A stretch of DNA of 64,000 nucleotides from Spirochaeta lutea. GTDB taxonomy: Bacteria > Spirochaetota > Spirochaetia > DSM-27196 > Salinispiraceae. Made by a program: the position numbers and the translations under genes. Within the stretch, counting starts at the first letter, position 1. Every line of letters begins with the position of its first letter. The notes beneath the pieces were generated by a model, which was given only the letters and a program-made list of their open reading frames with translations, was not told the origin of the DNA and did not search any database. The stretch spans positions 186,001 to 250,000 of the forward strand of contig NZ_JNUP01000064.1 in NCBI RefSeq assembly GCF_000758165.1, written 5' to 3'. This document shows positions 36,060-44,121 of this stretch, piece after piece.

Positions 36060-37037
36060 ATGAAGAAAAAATTATTGATTAGCCTGTTTCTGGCAGTGGT
36101 TCTTGCCGGGGCAGGTGCAGATACCTTTGTGTTGGGAACGCTAAAGGGTCCCAGCGGGGTGGGGTTAGCGCCGATGATTGTTGAGCCTGTTACCCTGGAC
36201 AACGGAATACCGGTTGAGGTTGTGGCTCTGGGGGCGCCGGATGTCATGGTTTCCCGGATTATTAATCGGGAGGTGGATGCGGCGGTATTGCCGGTTAATC
36301 TTGCTGCGAAGTTATACAACGCCGGTCAGCCCATCCGCCTGGCAGCCATTGTCGGCAACGGTATGCTGAGTCTGGTCAGCCGGGATACCGGGGTTGGCAA
36401 TCTGGCTGACTTAGGGGGAGACGGGGTGTATGTGGCCGGCCAGGGCAGCACCCCGGAGTTTGTCTTTCGATTCCTCCTTGATAAAGCGGGACTTTCGGGG
36501 GTGCAGGATCGGAGCAGCGGGTTGGCGAGTACTGAGGTCGGGTTGAATTTTTCCATGCCCTACCCGGAGATTACTGCCTCGATTATCGCTGGACGGATTG
36601 ACCACGCTGTCCTGCCCGAGCCGTTCGCTACTATGGCGGTGTTGCGGGGCCAGGGTGCTATTCGCAAGGCGGCAGATTTACAGGAATTGTGGGCTCGGGT
36701 TCCCGGGAATGAGGAAGATTATCCCATGACCGCCTTGGTGGTCCGCAGGGATGTCGTTGAGGATGAACCCGAAACCCTCGAACTGGTACTTGAGGCGTAC
36801 CGGGAAAGTTTGGAGACGGTCCTGGCCGATCCCCAGGCTGCAGGTCCGGTGGTTGAGCGGTCCGGTCTGGGTTTGCAGGCTCCGGTGGCAGCCCAAGCGA
36901 TTCCGGTGACCAACTATGTGTATATTCCGGCCGTGGAAAGCCGACAGAAGGTTGAAGGACTGTTACGGGTGTTTCTGGATTTTGCTCCACCGTCCATCGG
37001 CGGCAAACTGCCGGATGACGGATTCTATCTGAGGTAA
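36060..37037 (+). CDS. ABC transporter substrate-binding protein (NitT/TauT type)
   Basis: A secreted or membrane-tethered periplasmic binding protein of 325 residues. The start ATG 36060 follows GGAGG; an ATG two codons earlier lies too close. The signal peptide is LLISLFLAVVLAGAGA, without a lipobox Cys. SMPYPEITASIIAGRIDHAV and VLPEPFATMAVLRGQGAI match the SsuA/ThiY-like fold that reads out planar or sulfonated small molecules. It heads a three-gene importer operon. Substrate classes in this family include nitrate, taurine, alkanesulfonates and thiamine precursors; nothing upstream (35965-36059) looks like a TPP or other riboswitch I know. Confidence 0.85.
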   Translation: MKKKLLISLFLAVVLAGAGADTFVLGTLKGPSGVGLAPMIVEPVTLDNGIPVEVVALGAPDVMVSRIINREVDAAVLPVNLAAKLYNAGQPIRLAAIVGNGMLSLVSRDTGVGNLADLGGDGVYVAGQGSTPEFVFRFLLDKAGLSGVQDRSSGLASTEVGLNFSMPYPEITASIIAGRIDHAVLPEPFATMAVLRGQGAIRKAADLQELWARVPGNEEDYPMTALVVRRDVVEDEPETLELVLEAYRESLETVLADPQAAGPVVERSGLGLQAPVAAQAIPVTNYVYIPAVESRQKVEGLLRVFLDFAPPSIGGKLPDDGFYLR

Positions 37038-37044
37038 CCGTGAT

Positions 37045-37881
37045 ATGAAGCCCCAACAGCCGGAAATCCCCCGGCGTCCAAGGAAGCATCTGCCCCCCGG
37101 GCAGGAATACTCGGGCTTAATCCGCTTGTTTCGGATGCTCAAACCCTGGGCCTGGTACCTTCTGGGTGTCGGTGCTCTGGCGGTGGGCTGGGTGATAGCA
37201 GCCTGGGTTATTGATGCGTCAATCATTCTGCCCGGTCCTGAATTGGTTCTCAGGAGACTCGGCAATTACATGGGGCAGACAAGGTTTTGGTCTGCCCTCG
37301 GGGGTACTGTTCTCCGGGTTTTAGCGGGTTTCGGATTGTCCCTCGCTGTAGCGACGGTTCTCGGCGGGTTGGCCGGGGTGTTTCCCGGGGTGCGGTGGGC
37401 TATTACTCCCCTGCTGAGGTTAGTGCAGGCTGTGCCGGTGTTAGCGGTCATTCTGATTGCCCTCATCTGGTTCGGTAGTGAACAGGTACCGGTGTTTACG
37501 GCTGTGTTGATGGGGATGCCGGTGATGACCGAGGGGGTAATTCAGGGGGTTCGGGGGGCTGATCCGGGGCTGGTGGAAATGGCCCGGGCGTACCGGGTTC
37601 CAGGGTTGCGGATTTTTACGGGGATTCAGCTGCCCTCGGCCCTGCCCTTTCTTGCCGCTGCTGCCAGGGCCTCATTAGGGTTGACCTGGAAGGTGGTTGT
37701 GGCGGCGGAGGTGCTGGCCCAGCCGATTCATGGAATCGGAACGGGGATGCAGGGGGACAAGATTATCTTGGAAACCCCGGGTGTGTTGGCGTGGACCGCA
37801 GCGGCAGTAGTGCTTAGTGCGGTGAGCCAAGGGGTGTTTTCTCTCGTGCTCCGCGGATGGAGGCGTTATGGACGCGGTTAA
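37045..37881 (+). CDS. ABC transporter permease (SsuC/TauC type)
   Basis: A 278-residue inner-membrane permease with six helices. A characteristic start region IIAAWVIDASIILPGPELVL-like run precedes VLRVLAGFGLSLAVATVLGG. The EAA loop is VEMARAYRVPGLRIFTGIQL (about 177-196), which contacts the ATPase. Seven bases separate it from the binding-protein gene and its 3' end overlaps the ATPase gene by 14 bases. It forms a homodimeric channel with the ATPase dimer. Confidence 0.9.
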   Translation: MKPQQPEIPRRPRKHLPPGQEYSGLIRLFRMLKPWAWYLLGVGALAVGWVIAAWVIDASIILPGPELVLRRLGNYMGQTRFWSALGGTVLRVLAGFGLSLAVATVLGGLAGVFPGVRWAITPLLRLVQAVPVLAVILIALIWFGSEQVPVFTAVLMGMPVMTEGVIQGVRGADPGLVEMARAYRVPGLRIFTGIQLPSALPFLAAAARASLGLTWKVVVAAEVLAQPIHGIGTGMQGDKIILETPGVLAWTAAAVVLSAVSQGVFSLVLRGWRRYGRG

Positions 37882-38638
37882 GAACCGGGATGCGGACTGG
37901 GGATTGTCTGGGGTACGTTTTACGTACCCGGACACCGGGATTGAGATTGCCAGGAACCTGGAGCTGGCGCTTCCGGGCGGCAAGATTACCGCCGTGCTCG
38001 GTCCTTCGGGCTGCGGAAAATCGACTCTTCTGCATGTATTATCCGGGGAGCTGGATCCCCAGGAGGGGGAGGCTGATATACCCGGTGACGGGAATGTTTC
38101 GATGATTTACCAAGATCCGCGGCTGATCCCCTGGAAGAGTGTGGAGGGGAATCTGGAATTTGTGCTCAGGGGTTGGTTTGAGGCTCAGGAGCGCCGGAGG
38201 CGGATCGCCCAAGGCCTTGATCTGGTGGGGCTAGGTGGCCGGGCCAGGGACCTGCCCGATCAGCTGAGCGGCGGACAGCGGCAGCGGGTAAATATGCTCC
38301 GGGCCTTTTTGGTGCCCGGGGATGTGCTGCTGATGGATGAGCCCTTCCAGGGGCTGGATGTGGTACTGCGGATACAGTTGCTGGAGGTATTCGCCCGGTT
38401 ATGGCTGGAGCGTCCCCGGAGTGTCTTGGCGGTGACCCATGAGCCCCGGGATGCGGCGTTACTGGGTCACCAGTGTCTGATCGTATCCGGACCGCCGGTG
38501 CGGATTGAGGGCAGAATTACCGGACTTGGACCCCGGTTGGATGTGGGTGCAGGGGATGATGGGACCGCAGGGGTAGAAACCAGAATTATTGCTCAGTTGA
38601 TGGCGTCGGGGCGCAGGGGCACTGGGTCATCGGGATAG
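37868..38638 (+). CDS. ABC transporter ATP-binding protein (SsuB/TauB type)
   Basis: A 256-residue ATPase powering the importer. Walker A is LGPSGCGKSTLLHVLSG (about 43-59), the Q-loop is SMIYQDPRLIPWKSVEGNL, the ABC signature is LSGGQRQRVNMLRAF (about 137-151), Walker B is VLLMDEPFQGLD and the switch His is in VTHEPRDAALL. The Q-loop with PW is typical of the nitrate/sulfonate/taurine branch. The start overlaps the permease gene by 14 bases. Last gene of the importer operon. Confidence 0.92.
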   Translation: MDAVKNRDADWGLSGVRFTYPDTGIEIARNLELALPGGKITAVLGPSGCGKSTLLHVLSGELDPQEGEADIPGDGNVSMIYQDPRLIPWKSVEGNLEFVLRGWFEAQERRRRIAQGLDLVGLGGRARDLPDQLSGGQRQRVNMLRAFLVPGDVLLMDEPFQGLDVVLRIQLLEVFARLWLERPRSVLAVTHEPRDAALLGHQCLIVSGPPVRIEGRITGLGPRLDVGAGDDGTAGVETRIIAQLMASGRRGTGSSG

Positions 38639-38691
38639 AGGGTATCTCATGATCGCCATGGTAATGCGACGAACAATGTATGTTCCTTTCA

Positions 38692-38720
38692 TTGCCTCTC
38701 CGGGGCAGTCTTTGTATATT
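38692..38720 (+). promoter_or_regulatory. candidate promoter of htpG
   Basis: TTGCCT (38692-38697) and TATATT (38715-38720) are exactly 17 bases apart, about 107 bases before the htpG start. No CIRCE-type inverted repeat is visible in the 38639-38826 gap. Confidence 0.55.
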
Positions 38721-38826
38721 ATTGCCCATCGGAGAGCGTCTTAGTCGGGGTGTAGTCCCCAGGCAGGGATGCTGTGTACGGGCGTTAGAATCCCCCTATC
38801 AAATAAAACCACAAGGAGATTGCCAC

Positions 38827-40707
38827 ATGGCAAAGCACAGTTTTCAGACCGAGGTGGGGCAGCTGCTCCAGCTCATTACCCACAGTCTCTATTCCCACAA
38901 GGAGATTTTCATCCGGGAGCTGGTTTCTAATTCGTCGGATGCCCTGGATAAGCTCAAGTACCTGACATTGACGGATGATCAATTTAAAGAGCTGTCCTTT
39001 GAGCCCAGGATTGATATTTCGTTTACCGATGATGGTATTACCATCCAGGATAACGGCATCGGGATGAATGAGGCAGATTTGACTGAGCATCTTGGAACCA
39101 TCGCAAAATCGGGAACCAAGGCGTTTCTGGGGCAGCTAACCGGGGATACCAAGAAGGATTCCAACCTGATCGGCCAGTTCGGGGTAGGGTTTTATTCTGC
39201 CTTTATGGTGGCGGATACCATTGATGTGTTTAGCCGGCGGGCAGGAGAGGATCAAGCCTACCAGTGGTCCAGTGACGGGAAGGGTGAATTCGAGACTGCC
39301 CCGGTATCCTCTGAACAGGCGGGTTTTGAAGGCCAGGGAACACGAATTATCCTGCATATAAACGAAGAAGGTAAGGAGTACGCGAACCGCTGGCAGATTG
39401 AACAGGTGGTGAAGAAGTATTCTAATCATATTGCCTTCCCGATTTTCCTGCATTACGACGAGAAGCAGTATGATGATAAGGGAAAGGAAAAGGGTACCGA
39501 GGCAAAGGTTAGCCAGATTAATAGTGCTAATGCTCTTTGGAAGCGGCCGAAATCCGAGTTGGCTGAGTCAGACTACCATGAGTTTTATAAGACCATCGGT
39601 CATGATACCGAGGATCCGTTGTTTTACCTGCATACCCAGGCTGAGGGTACCCTGGAATATACCACCTTGTTTTATGTTCCGAAGAAGGCGCCCTTTGATT
39701 TGTTCCATGCTGATTACAAGCCCGGGGTCAAGCTGTATGTGAAGCGGGTGTTTATTACCGATGATGATAAGGAGTTGTTACCCTCCTATCTGCGCTTTGT
39801 ACGCGGGGTAATTGACAGTGAGGATCTTCCCTTGAATGTGAGCAGGGAGATTCTTCAGCAGAACCGGGTGATGGTTAATATCCGCAATGCTTCGGTTAAA
39901 AAACTGCTGGGAGAGTTCACCCGGATTGCCCTGGAGGATAAGGAGACCTACAAGAGCTTTATTGACGAGTTCAACCGGCCCCTGAAGGAGGGGTTGTACA
40001 GCGACTACGCCAATAAAGAGCAGCTTTTGGAGCTGGTACGGTTTAAATCCACCAAAGAAGAGGGCTGGGTGAGTCTGGAAGAGTATAAGAGCCGGATGCT
40101 GCCCGACCAGAAGGCTATTTATTACATTACCGGCGAAAAAGAGCATGTTCTGAGAAACAGTCCCCTCCTGGAAGCCTATAAGAAGAAGGACATTGAGGTG
40201 CTGATCATGGACGACGAGATTGATGAGATCGTTGTTCCCGGCATCGGTACCTATAAAGAGGTGGAGCTGAAGGCGGTAAACCGGAGTGATGCCGGTGAAG
40301 ACCTGAAAGAGAAGAAGGATAAAAAGAAGGAAAAAGAAACCCAACCGGTGGTAGAGAAGATAAAAAAGGCTCTCGGTGACCGGATTAAGGATGTGCGGGT
40401 TTCGGTACGCCTGGCTGACAGCCCCAGCTGTATTGTGATGGATGAGAGTGATCCCAGCTTCCAGATGCAGGCCATGTTGAAGGCTATGGGCCAGAATGCC
40501 GGGCTGGGTGAGGTGAAGCCGATTCTTGAGGTGAATCCTGACCATGCAATTGTTCAGAGCCTTAAGTCCGTGGAGGATGAGCAGCGGATTGCTGACCTGA
40601 GCTTTTTACTGTTTGAGCAGGCTATGCTGATTGAGGGGGCTGAACTGAAGGACCCGGCGGAGTTTGTAAAACGGCTGAACAGGGTTCTGGAACGCAGTAT
40701 TTCCTAA
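38827..40707 (+). CDS. htpG: Hsp90-family chaperone HtpG
   Basis: An ATP-dependent cytosolic chaperone of 626 residues, the usual bacterial size. ATG 38827 follows AAGGAGA and gives MAKHSFQTEVGQLLQLITHS, the standard opening; longer open frame upstream is not part of the family. The N-terminal GHKL ATPase shows ELVSNSSDALDKLKY, DNGIGMNEADLTEHLGTIAK and GQFGVGFYSAFMVAD. The middle domain contains RGVIDSEDLPLNVSREIL with the catalytic-loop Arg. A charged Lys/Glu stretch (EDLKEKKDKKKEKET, about 490-510) separates it from the C-terminal dimerisation domain. Probably monocistronic. Confidence 0.97.
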   Translation: MAKHSFQTEVGQLLQLITHSLYSHKEIFIRELVSNSSDALDKLKYLTLTDDQFKELSFEPRIDISFTDDGITIQDNGIGMNEADLTEHLGTIAKSGTKAFLGQLTGDTKKDSNLIGQFGVGFYSAFMVADTIDVFSRRAGEDQAYQWSSDGKGEFETAPVSSEQAGFEGQGTRIILHINEEGKEYANRWQIEQVVKKYSNHIAFPIFLHYDEKQYDDKGKEKGTEAKVSQINSANALWKRPKSELAESDYHEFYKTIGHDTEDPLFYLHTQAEGTLEYTTLFYVPKKAPFDLFHADYKPGVKLYVKRVFITDDDKELLPSYLRFVRGVIDSEDLPLNVSREILQQNRVMVNIRNASVKKLLGEFTRIALEDKETYKSFIDEFNRPLKEGLYSDYANKEQLLELVRFKSTKEEGWVSLEEYKSRMLPDQKAIYYITGEKEHVLRNSPLLEAYKKKDIEVLIMDDEIDEIVVPGIGTYKEVELKAVNRSDAGEDLKEKKDKKKEKETQPVVEKIKKALGDRIKDVRVSVRLADSPSCIVMDESDPSFQMQAMLKAMGQNAGLGEVKPILEVNPDHAIVQSLKSVEDEQRIADLSFLLFEQAMLIEGAELKDPAEFVKRLNRVLERSIS

Positions 40708-40712
40708 GCGCT

Positions 40713-40879
40713 GACTTGTGGGTAGTTGGTTGTAAGGGTGCGCCTGGGAGCAGGTGCTCCAGGAGGTAAGATTGCTCCCGGGCAAGGGATGTCTCCGGGA
40801 GACGGTGTTGCCCCTCGGGCCGGCCACCTGATGGTACTATCCTACCTGGTGTAGCCTACAGTTGTTTGCCCACCAAGTC
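40713..40879. repeat. longer palindromic relative of the interspersed element, copy G (167 bp)
   Basis: The ends GACTTGTGGGTAGTTGG and CAACTGTAG-type right end (GTTTGCCCACCAAGTC) form an imperfect inverted repeat. The inner motif TATCCTACCTGGTGTAGCCT retains GGTGTAG followed by CTACAG. The centre is GC-rich with nested hairpins (CCTGGGAGCAGGTGCTCCAGG-like pairing). It starts six bases after the htpG stop. It may be a diverged family member with an insert. Confidence 0.45.
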
Positions 40880-40950
40880 TCACATACCAAGATAGCCCAC
40901 CGTGGCCGGTTTCAGTTCCGGCGGATGGTGGATGGTGAATGATGATACGG

Positions 40951-40983
40951 CTGCCTGGGAGGCGATCCCAGGCAGTTTTTTTT
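40951..40983 (+). terminator. strong terminator 244 bases after htpG
   Basis: A perfect stem CTGCCTGGGA / TCCCAGGCAG with a 5-base loop is followed by eight T. The T-run ends where element copy B begins. Either htpG has a long structured 3' region or a separate untranslated RNA ends here. Confidence 0.92.
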
Positions 40984-40984
40984 A

Positions 40985-41087
40985 TAGTGCGCAAAAGGTT
41001 GTACCTTTTCACCTTGCCACACTACCCGTGGATAAAAAATAGGATGGTTCTGCTATATATGGTGTAGTTTCCACCCTTTTGCGCACA
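40985..41087. repeat. interspersed palindromic element, copy B (103 bp)
   Basis: Ends TAGTGCGCAAAAGGTTGTA and CCACCCTTTTGCGCACA; inner motif TATATATGGTGTAGTTTC. It lies between the plus-strand terminator and the stop of the ArsP-like permease, ten bases from that stop. Same length and layout as copy A. Confidence 0.85.
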
Positions 41088-41096
41088 ATGAATACC

Positions 41097-42287
41097 CTAG
41101 AGTCCGCCGGTGAGTTGGTAGAGCAGGGCTGTTAAGAGGGCACCGAGAACCGTATATCCCAGGTACAGGGCGAATACCCGTTTTTTCGCAACACCCCATA
41201 CGGCTGTCATCGCAGGTATGGTTGTAGTGGCACCCGCCACGAGAAACGCCAGGGCCGCTCCCCCGCTCATGCCCTTGGTGAGGAGTCCGCCCACAATACC
41301 CAGGGCTGATAGGGAGGTGGTGTAGAGGGGCAGTCCCAGTCCGAGCCCAATAAATATCGAGTAGGGGCTTTGGGTACCCAGGGGTCCGGTGACCCAGGTG
41401 CTGGGGAGGTATAGGGTGATGAGGGCTTCGAGGAAAAAGGCGATGAGCATGAATTTGCCTATCCACCACAGAATCTCCACGCTCTCCTTACCCAGGCGGG
41501 TTAAAAAGTCCCGGTTCAGATAGCGGTAGCGCCATTTGGTCAGGATGGAGGCCGAGGCTCCGAGATGAACCTCCGGTCCGGATGAGGGTGCAGTCCGGCA
41601 GGCACAGGCTTCCGGGGGGGCCTCGGAGGTGTTGGCCAGGATGGGGTTCACTGATAGAGAACCGACCTCCCTGGGGAGGATTCTCAGGGGAATCCCCGTG
41701 GGAGCTCCGAGCTTCCCGGGTGCTGCCGGTGTGAGCCCCTCGGGGGCAGGGGAGATCTTGGCGGATTCGGGGTGGGTTGGCGCGGTCCGGGGGTTCAGGG
41801 TGCCGGGGCTGGGACCGGTGCTGAGTGTTGGGTGCTGTTGATGGCGTTTGAGGACCGATGCGGGGAGCCATCCGCGAAGGGAAAGGAGGTGGGTGATAAA
41901 TCCCGCCCCAAGGCTCATTAGGAAGGTCCCGGAAAGCCGCCATACGGCAAGATTCCAGCCGATGGTTGACACCGAGAGAAAGAAGATTTCCGGGTCCATG
42001 GACGGGCTGGCAAGCCAGAAGCTCATGACCGGAGCCAAGGGAACCCCGCTTATGAGCAATCCGGTGACGACGGGAATAACCGAACAGCTGCAGAGGGGGC
42101 TAAGAGCGCCGATGGCGGTTCCTAAGAGAATGGCCGGTATCGGTCTGCGCCGCATCACTGAACCTAAGACCTCTCCGGCTCCGCTCAGGCGGACCGCCGC
42201 CGCCAAGGGAATGGTTACCAGGAACAGGGGCCAGGAATGAAGGATCTTTTCCAAGACGAATCCTAGAATATCGAGAATATAGTTCAT
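41097..42287 (-). CDS. permease of the UPF0718/ArsP family
   Basis: A 396-residue membrane protein with about eight to ten helices in two halves. The hallmark ALSPLCSCSVIPVVTGLL (about 61-78) with its Cys-Ser-Cys is the signature of the DUF318/ArsP group, and the second half repeats the fold around GIVGGLLTKGMSGGAALAFL. Members export organoarsenicals or other thiol-reactive compounds. The halves are joined by an unusually long Pro/Ser-rich loop (about 145-255) holding a CAC pair. AAGGAG precedes the ATG, which overlaps the arsR stop, so the two genes are coupled. Confidence 0.88.
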   Translation of the reverse strand: MNYILDILGFVLEKILHSWPLFLVTIPLAAAVRLSGAGEVLGSVMRRRPIPAILLGTAIGALSPLCSCSVIPVVTGLLISGVPLAPVMSFWLASPSMDPEIFFLSVSTIGWNLAVWRLSGTFLMSLGAGFITHLLSLRGWLPASVLKRHQQHPTLSTGPSPGTLNPRTAPTHPESAKISPAPEGLTPAAPGKLGAPTGIPLRILPREVGSLSVNPILANTSEAPPEACACRTAPSSGPEVHLGASASILTKWRYRYLNRDFLTRLGKESVEILWWIGKFMLIAFFLEALITLYLPSTWVTGPLGTQSPYSIFIGLGLGLPLYTTSLSALGIVGGLLTKGMSGGAALAFLVAGATTTIPAMTAVWGVAKKRVFALYLGYTVLGALLTALLYQLTGGL

Positions 42288-42658
42288 CGGGGGGCTCCTT
42301 GGGGGTTGGGCTGGGGGGTTACTCCTGGGGCTGAGCTGCCGCCGAAGGCGTCCTGTACCATCCGGCTGTACCAGTGGATGGTATCCTTATTCAGACAGTA
42401 GCGGATGGCGGTGCCCTCTATGGTTCCTTGGATTATTCCTGCCTCCTTCAGGGCCTTGAGGTGCTGGCTGACCGTGGCCTGGGAGAGGGGAAGTTGGTGT
42501 ACAATGGATCCGGTGATACAGCTGCTGGTCCGGCTTAATAACCGGATAATCTCCAGCCGGGCGGGATTGCCCAGGGCTCGGCTTATTTTCCAGAACTGCT
42601 CCCGGTCCCTGGGGTTGTCGAGAATACTGTTTTCACAACAGGGTGGAATTTCTTTCAT
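42284..42658 (-). CDS. ArsR-family metalloregulator-like repressor
   Basis: A 124-residue winged-helix protein. WKISRALGNPARLEIIRLLS and QLPLSQATVSQHLKALKEAG (about 50-70) form the ArsR DNA-binding core. Cysteines are at positions 7-8 (CC near the N-terminus) and in SSCITGSIV and RYCLNK, candidates for metal or metalloid sensing, but the classical CVC box in the recognition helix is absent. It overlaps the permease gene by four bases and very likely represses it. The inducer is inferred to be arsenical or another soft metal. Confidence 0.92.
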   Translation of the reverse strand: MKEIPPCCENSILDNPRDREQFWKISRALGNPARLEIIRLLSRTSSCITGSIVHQLPLSQATVSQHLKALKEAGIIQGTIEGTAIRYCLNKDTIHWYSRMVQDAFGGSSAPGVTPQPNPQGAPR

Positions 42659-42665
42659 CGTAAAA

Positions 42666-42696
42666 ATACGATATACTGTATGGGAGGCTGCGTCAA
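42666..42696 (-). promoter_or_regulatory. arsR promoter with overlapping imperfect dyad
   Basis: On the minus strand TTGACG (42696-42691) and TATCGT (42673-42668) are 17 bases apart. The dyad ATACGATATACTGTAT (42666-42681; 12 of 16 positions symmetric) covers the -10, eight bases before the arsR start, a fitting place for an autoregulatory ArsR site. Confidence 0.55.
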
Positions 42697-42749
42697 GGAC
42701 TGAATGCAGGGATATTGGAAGGTCCAGGAATCTATGCTATGCATTCATC

Positions 42750-43565
42750 ATGAATACATCGCACGATCCCTGGTTTGCCAGGGTTATTGAAGGGCTGAAG
42801 GATCTTCCCGGGGTGGAGGCTATTGCCCTCGGGGGTTCCCGGGGAGCTGGCACCTCCGATGCCGGGAGTGACTACGATTTATACGTGTATGTCCGGGAGA
42901 TGGTTGATCCCTCCCGGAGAGAGGCGATTTTGGCGCCTTTATGCTCCTATCTTGAGGTAAATAATCAATTCTGGGAGACCGAGGATGACGGGATTTTACG
43001 CAGCGGGATTCCTGTGGATGTGGTGTACCGGAGCCTGGATTGGCTTACTGAACATCTTGAGTCCCTTTTGGGGGCGGGGCAGGCTGCTACGGGATACACA
43101 ACCTGTTTTTGGTATAATCTTCTGAATTCCCGGGTGCTGTACGATCCCAGGGGCGGGTACGCGGCTCTCCAGGAAAAGTGGCGCATTGCCTACCCCCGGA
43201 AATTGCAAGAAAACATCCTCTCAAAAAACCTGCCCCTCCTCCGGGGAAAGCTACCCTCCTACCTGGGCCAGGTGGAAAAGGCCGTAGGCCGTAACGATTG
43301 GGTCAGCGTACACCACCGAGTTACGGCTCTCATGGAGAGTGTGTTTGATATTCTTTTTGCCCTGGGGGAGATGCCCCACCCCGGGGAAAAACGCCAGGTT
43401 CAATTTCTCCTGGATGCCGGCACCCCGGTGCCTGAGAATTTTGAGGATCAGGTAGAGAACATTATGGAGAACACCGGACCGGCAGGGGCTGCTGTACTTC
43501 CGGGGTTATTGAACACCCTCATTGACGGGGTGTATTCCCTGGCGGGATGGATAGAGCATGAGTGA
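42750..43565 (+). CDS. nucleotidyltransferase-domain protein (DUF4037-like)
   Basis: The 271-residue protein has an N-terminal nucleotidyltransferase core: IALGGSRGAGTSDAGSDYDL (about 26-45) with the GS and DxD metal motifs, and VDVVYRSLDWL supplying the third acidic residue. The remainder is helical and resembles the DUF4037 or aminoglycoside-adenylyltransferase layout, including YTTCFWYNLLNSRVLYDPRG. It may nucleotidylate a small molecule or protein. The ATG at 42750 is the first that keeps the motif at a normal distance; the ribosome-binding site is weak. Overlaps the GNAT gene by eight bases. Confidence 0.75.
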   Translation: MNTSHDPWFARVIEGLKDLPGVEAIALGGSRGAGTSDAGSDYDLYVYVREMVDPSRREAILAPLCSYLEVNNQFWETEDDGILRSGIPVDVVYRSLDWLTEHLESLLGAGQAATGYTTCFWYNLLNSRVLYDPRGGYAALQEKWRIAYPRKLQENILSKNLPLLRGKLPSYLGQVEKAVGRNDWVSVHHRVTALMESVFDILFALGEMPHPGEKRQVQFLLDAGTPVPENFEDQVENIMENTGPAGAAVLPGLLNTLIDGVYSLAGWIEHE

Positions 43566-44079
43566 GCTATCGACCCCACGGCTGCTGCTGCGCCGCTTCA
43601 GCCCTCGGGATGGGGATGATTTATTTGACTACCTCGGGCTGCCGGAGACCTATACCTTCGAACCGGGTAAGCCCTTAACCAGAGAGCAGTCCCGGCAGGT
43701 CGCAGCGGAGCGGGCAGCTTTGGATATGTTTTGGGCGGTGGTATTACAGGAAACGGGTAAGGTAATCGGTCATCTCTATTTCGAGGAAAAGAATCCCCGG
43801 GGAGACCGGATTTGGACTCTGGGGTACATCTTCAATCCGGCATTCCAGCGCCGGGGATACTGTACCGAGGCCAGCCGGGGCTTAATCGGCCATGCCTTTG
43901 AGAACCTCGGGGCGAGTAAAATCACGGCCTCCTGCAATTCTAGGAATACTGCCTCCTGGAAAACCCTTGAGTCCCTGGGATTTACCCGAGACGAAATACG
44001 GCTAAACGACGACGGGACCCATGGGTCGTACACCTACGGATTGCTGGCAGAGGATTTTTCAAGGGGCCGGGGTGAATGA
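43558..44079 (+). CDS. GNAT acetyltransferase (RimJ/RimL-like)
   Basis: A 173-residue acetyl-CoA-dependent transferase. STPRLLLRRFSPRDGDDLFD is the usual RimJ-like opening, LGYIFNPAFQRRGYCTEASR contains the acetyl-CoA loop (RRGYCTEA at the Q/RxxGxG position) and NTASWKTLESLGF is the standard C-terminal motif. The substrate could be a protein N-terminus, an amino acid or a drug. It overlaps and is coupled to the nucleotidyltransferase gene, an arrangement sometimes seen in resistance or tailoring pairs. Confidence 0.88.
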   Translation: MSELSTPRLLLRRFSPRDGDDLFDYLGLPETYTFEPGKPLTREQSRQVAAERAALDMFWAVVLQETGKVIGHLYFEEKNPRGDRIWTLGYIFNPAFQRRGYCTEASRGLIGHAFENLGASKITASCNSRNTASWKTLESLGFTRDEIRLNDDGTHGSYTYGLLAEDFSRGRGE

Positions 44080-44121
44080 GTGGTACTTCGGAATTATCAA
44101 TAGCCGGCAGGCCCGGGCTCT

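Noticed and set aside
39778-40545. Long open frame antisense to htpG (about 255 codons)
   Set aside because: It lies wholly inside a highly conserved gene in another frame; codon bias of the sense gene creates such shadows. The same applies to the antisense frames inside lnt (28476-29207), the RND pump and GH3-C.
42405-42749. N-terminal extension of the nucleotidyltransferase frame
   Set aside because: It runs antisense through arsR and its promoter and is unlike the family; the ATG at 42750 fits better.
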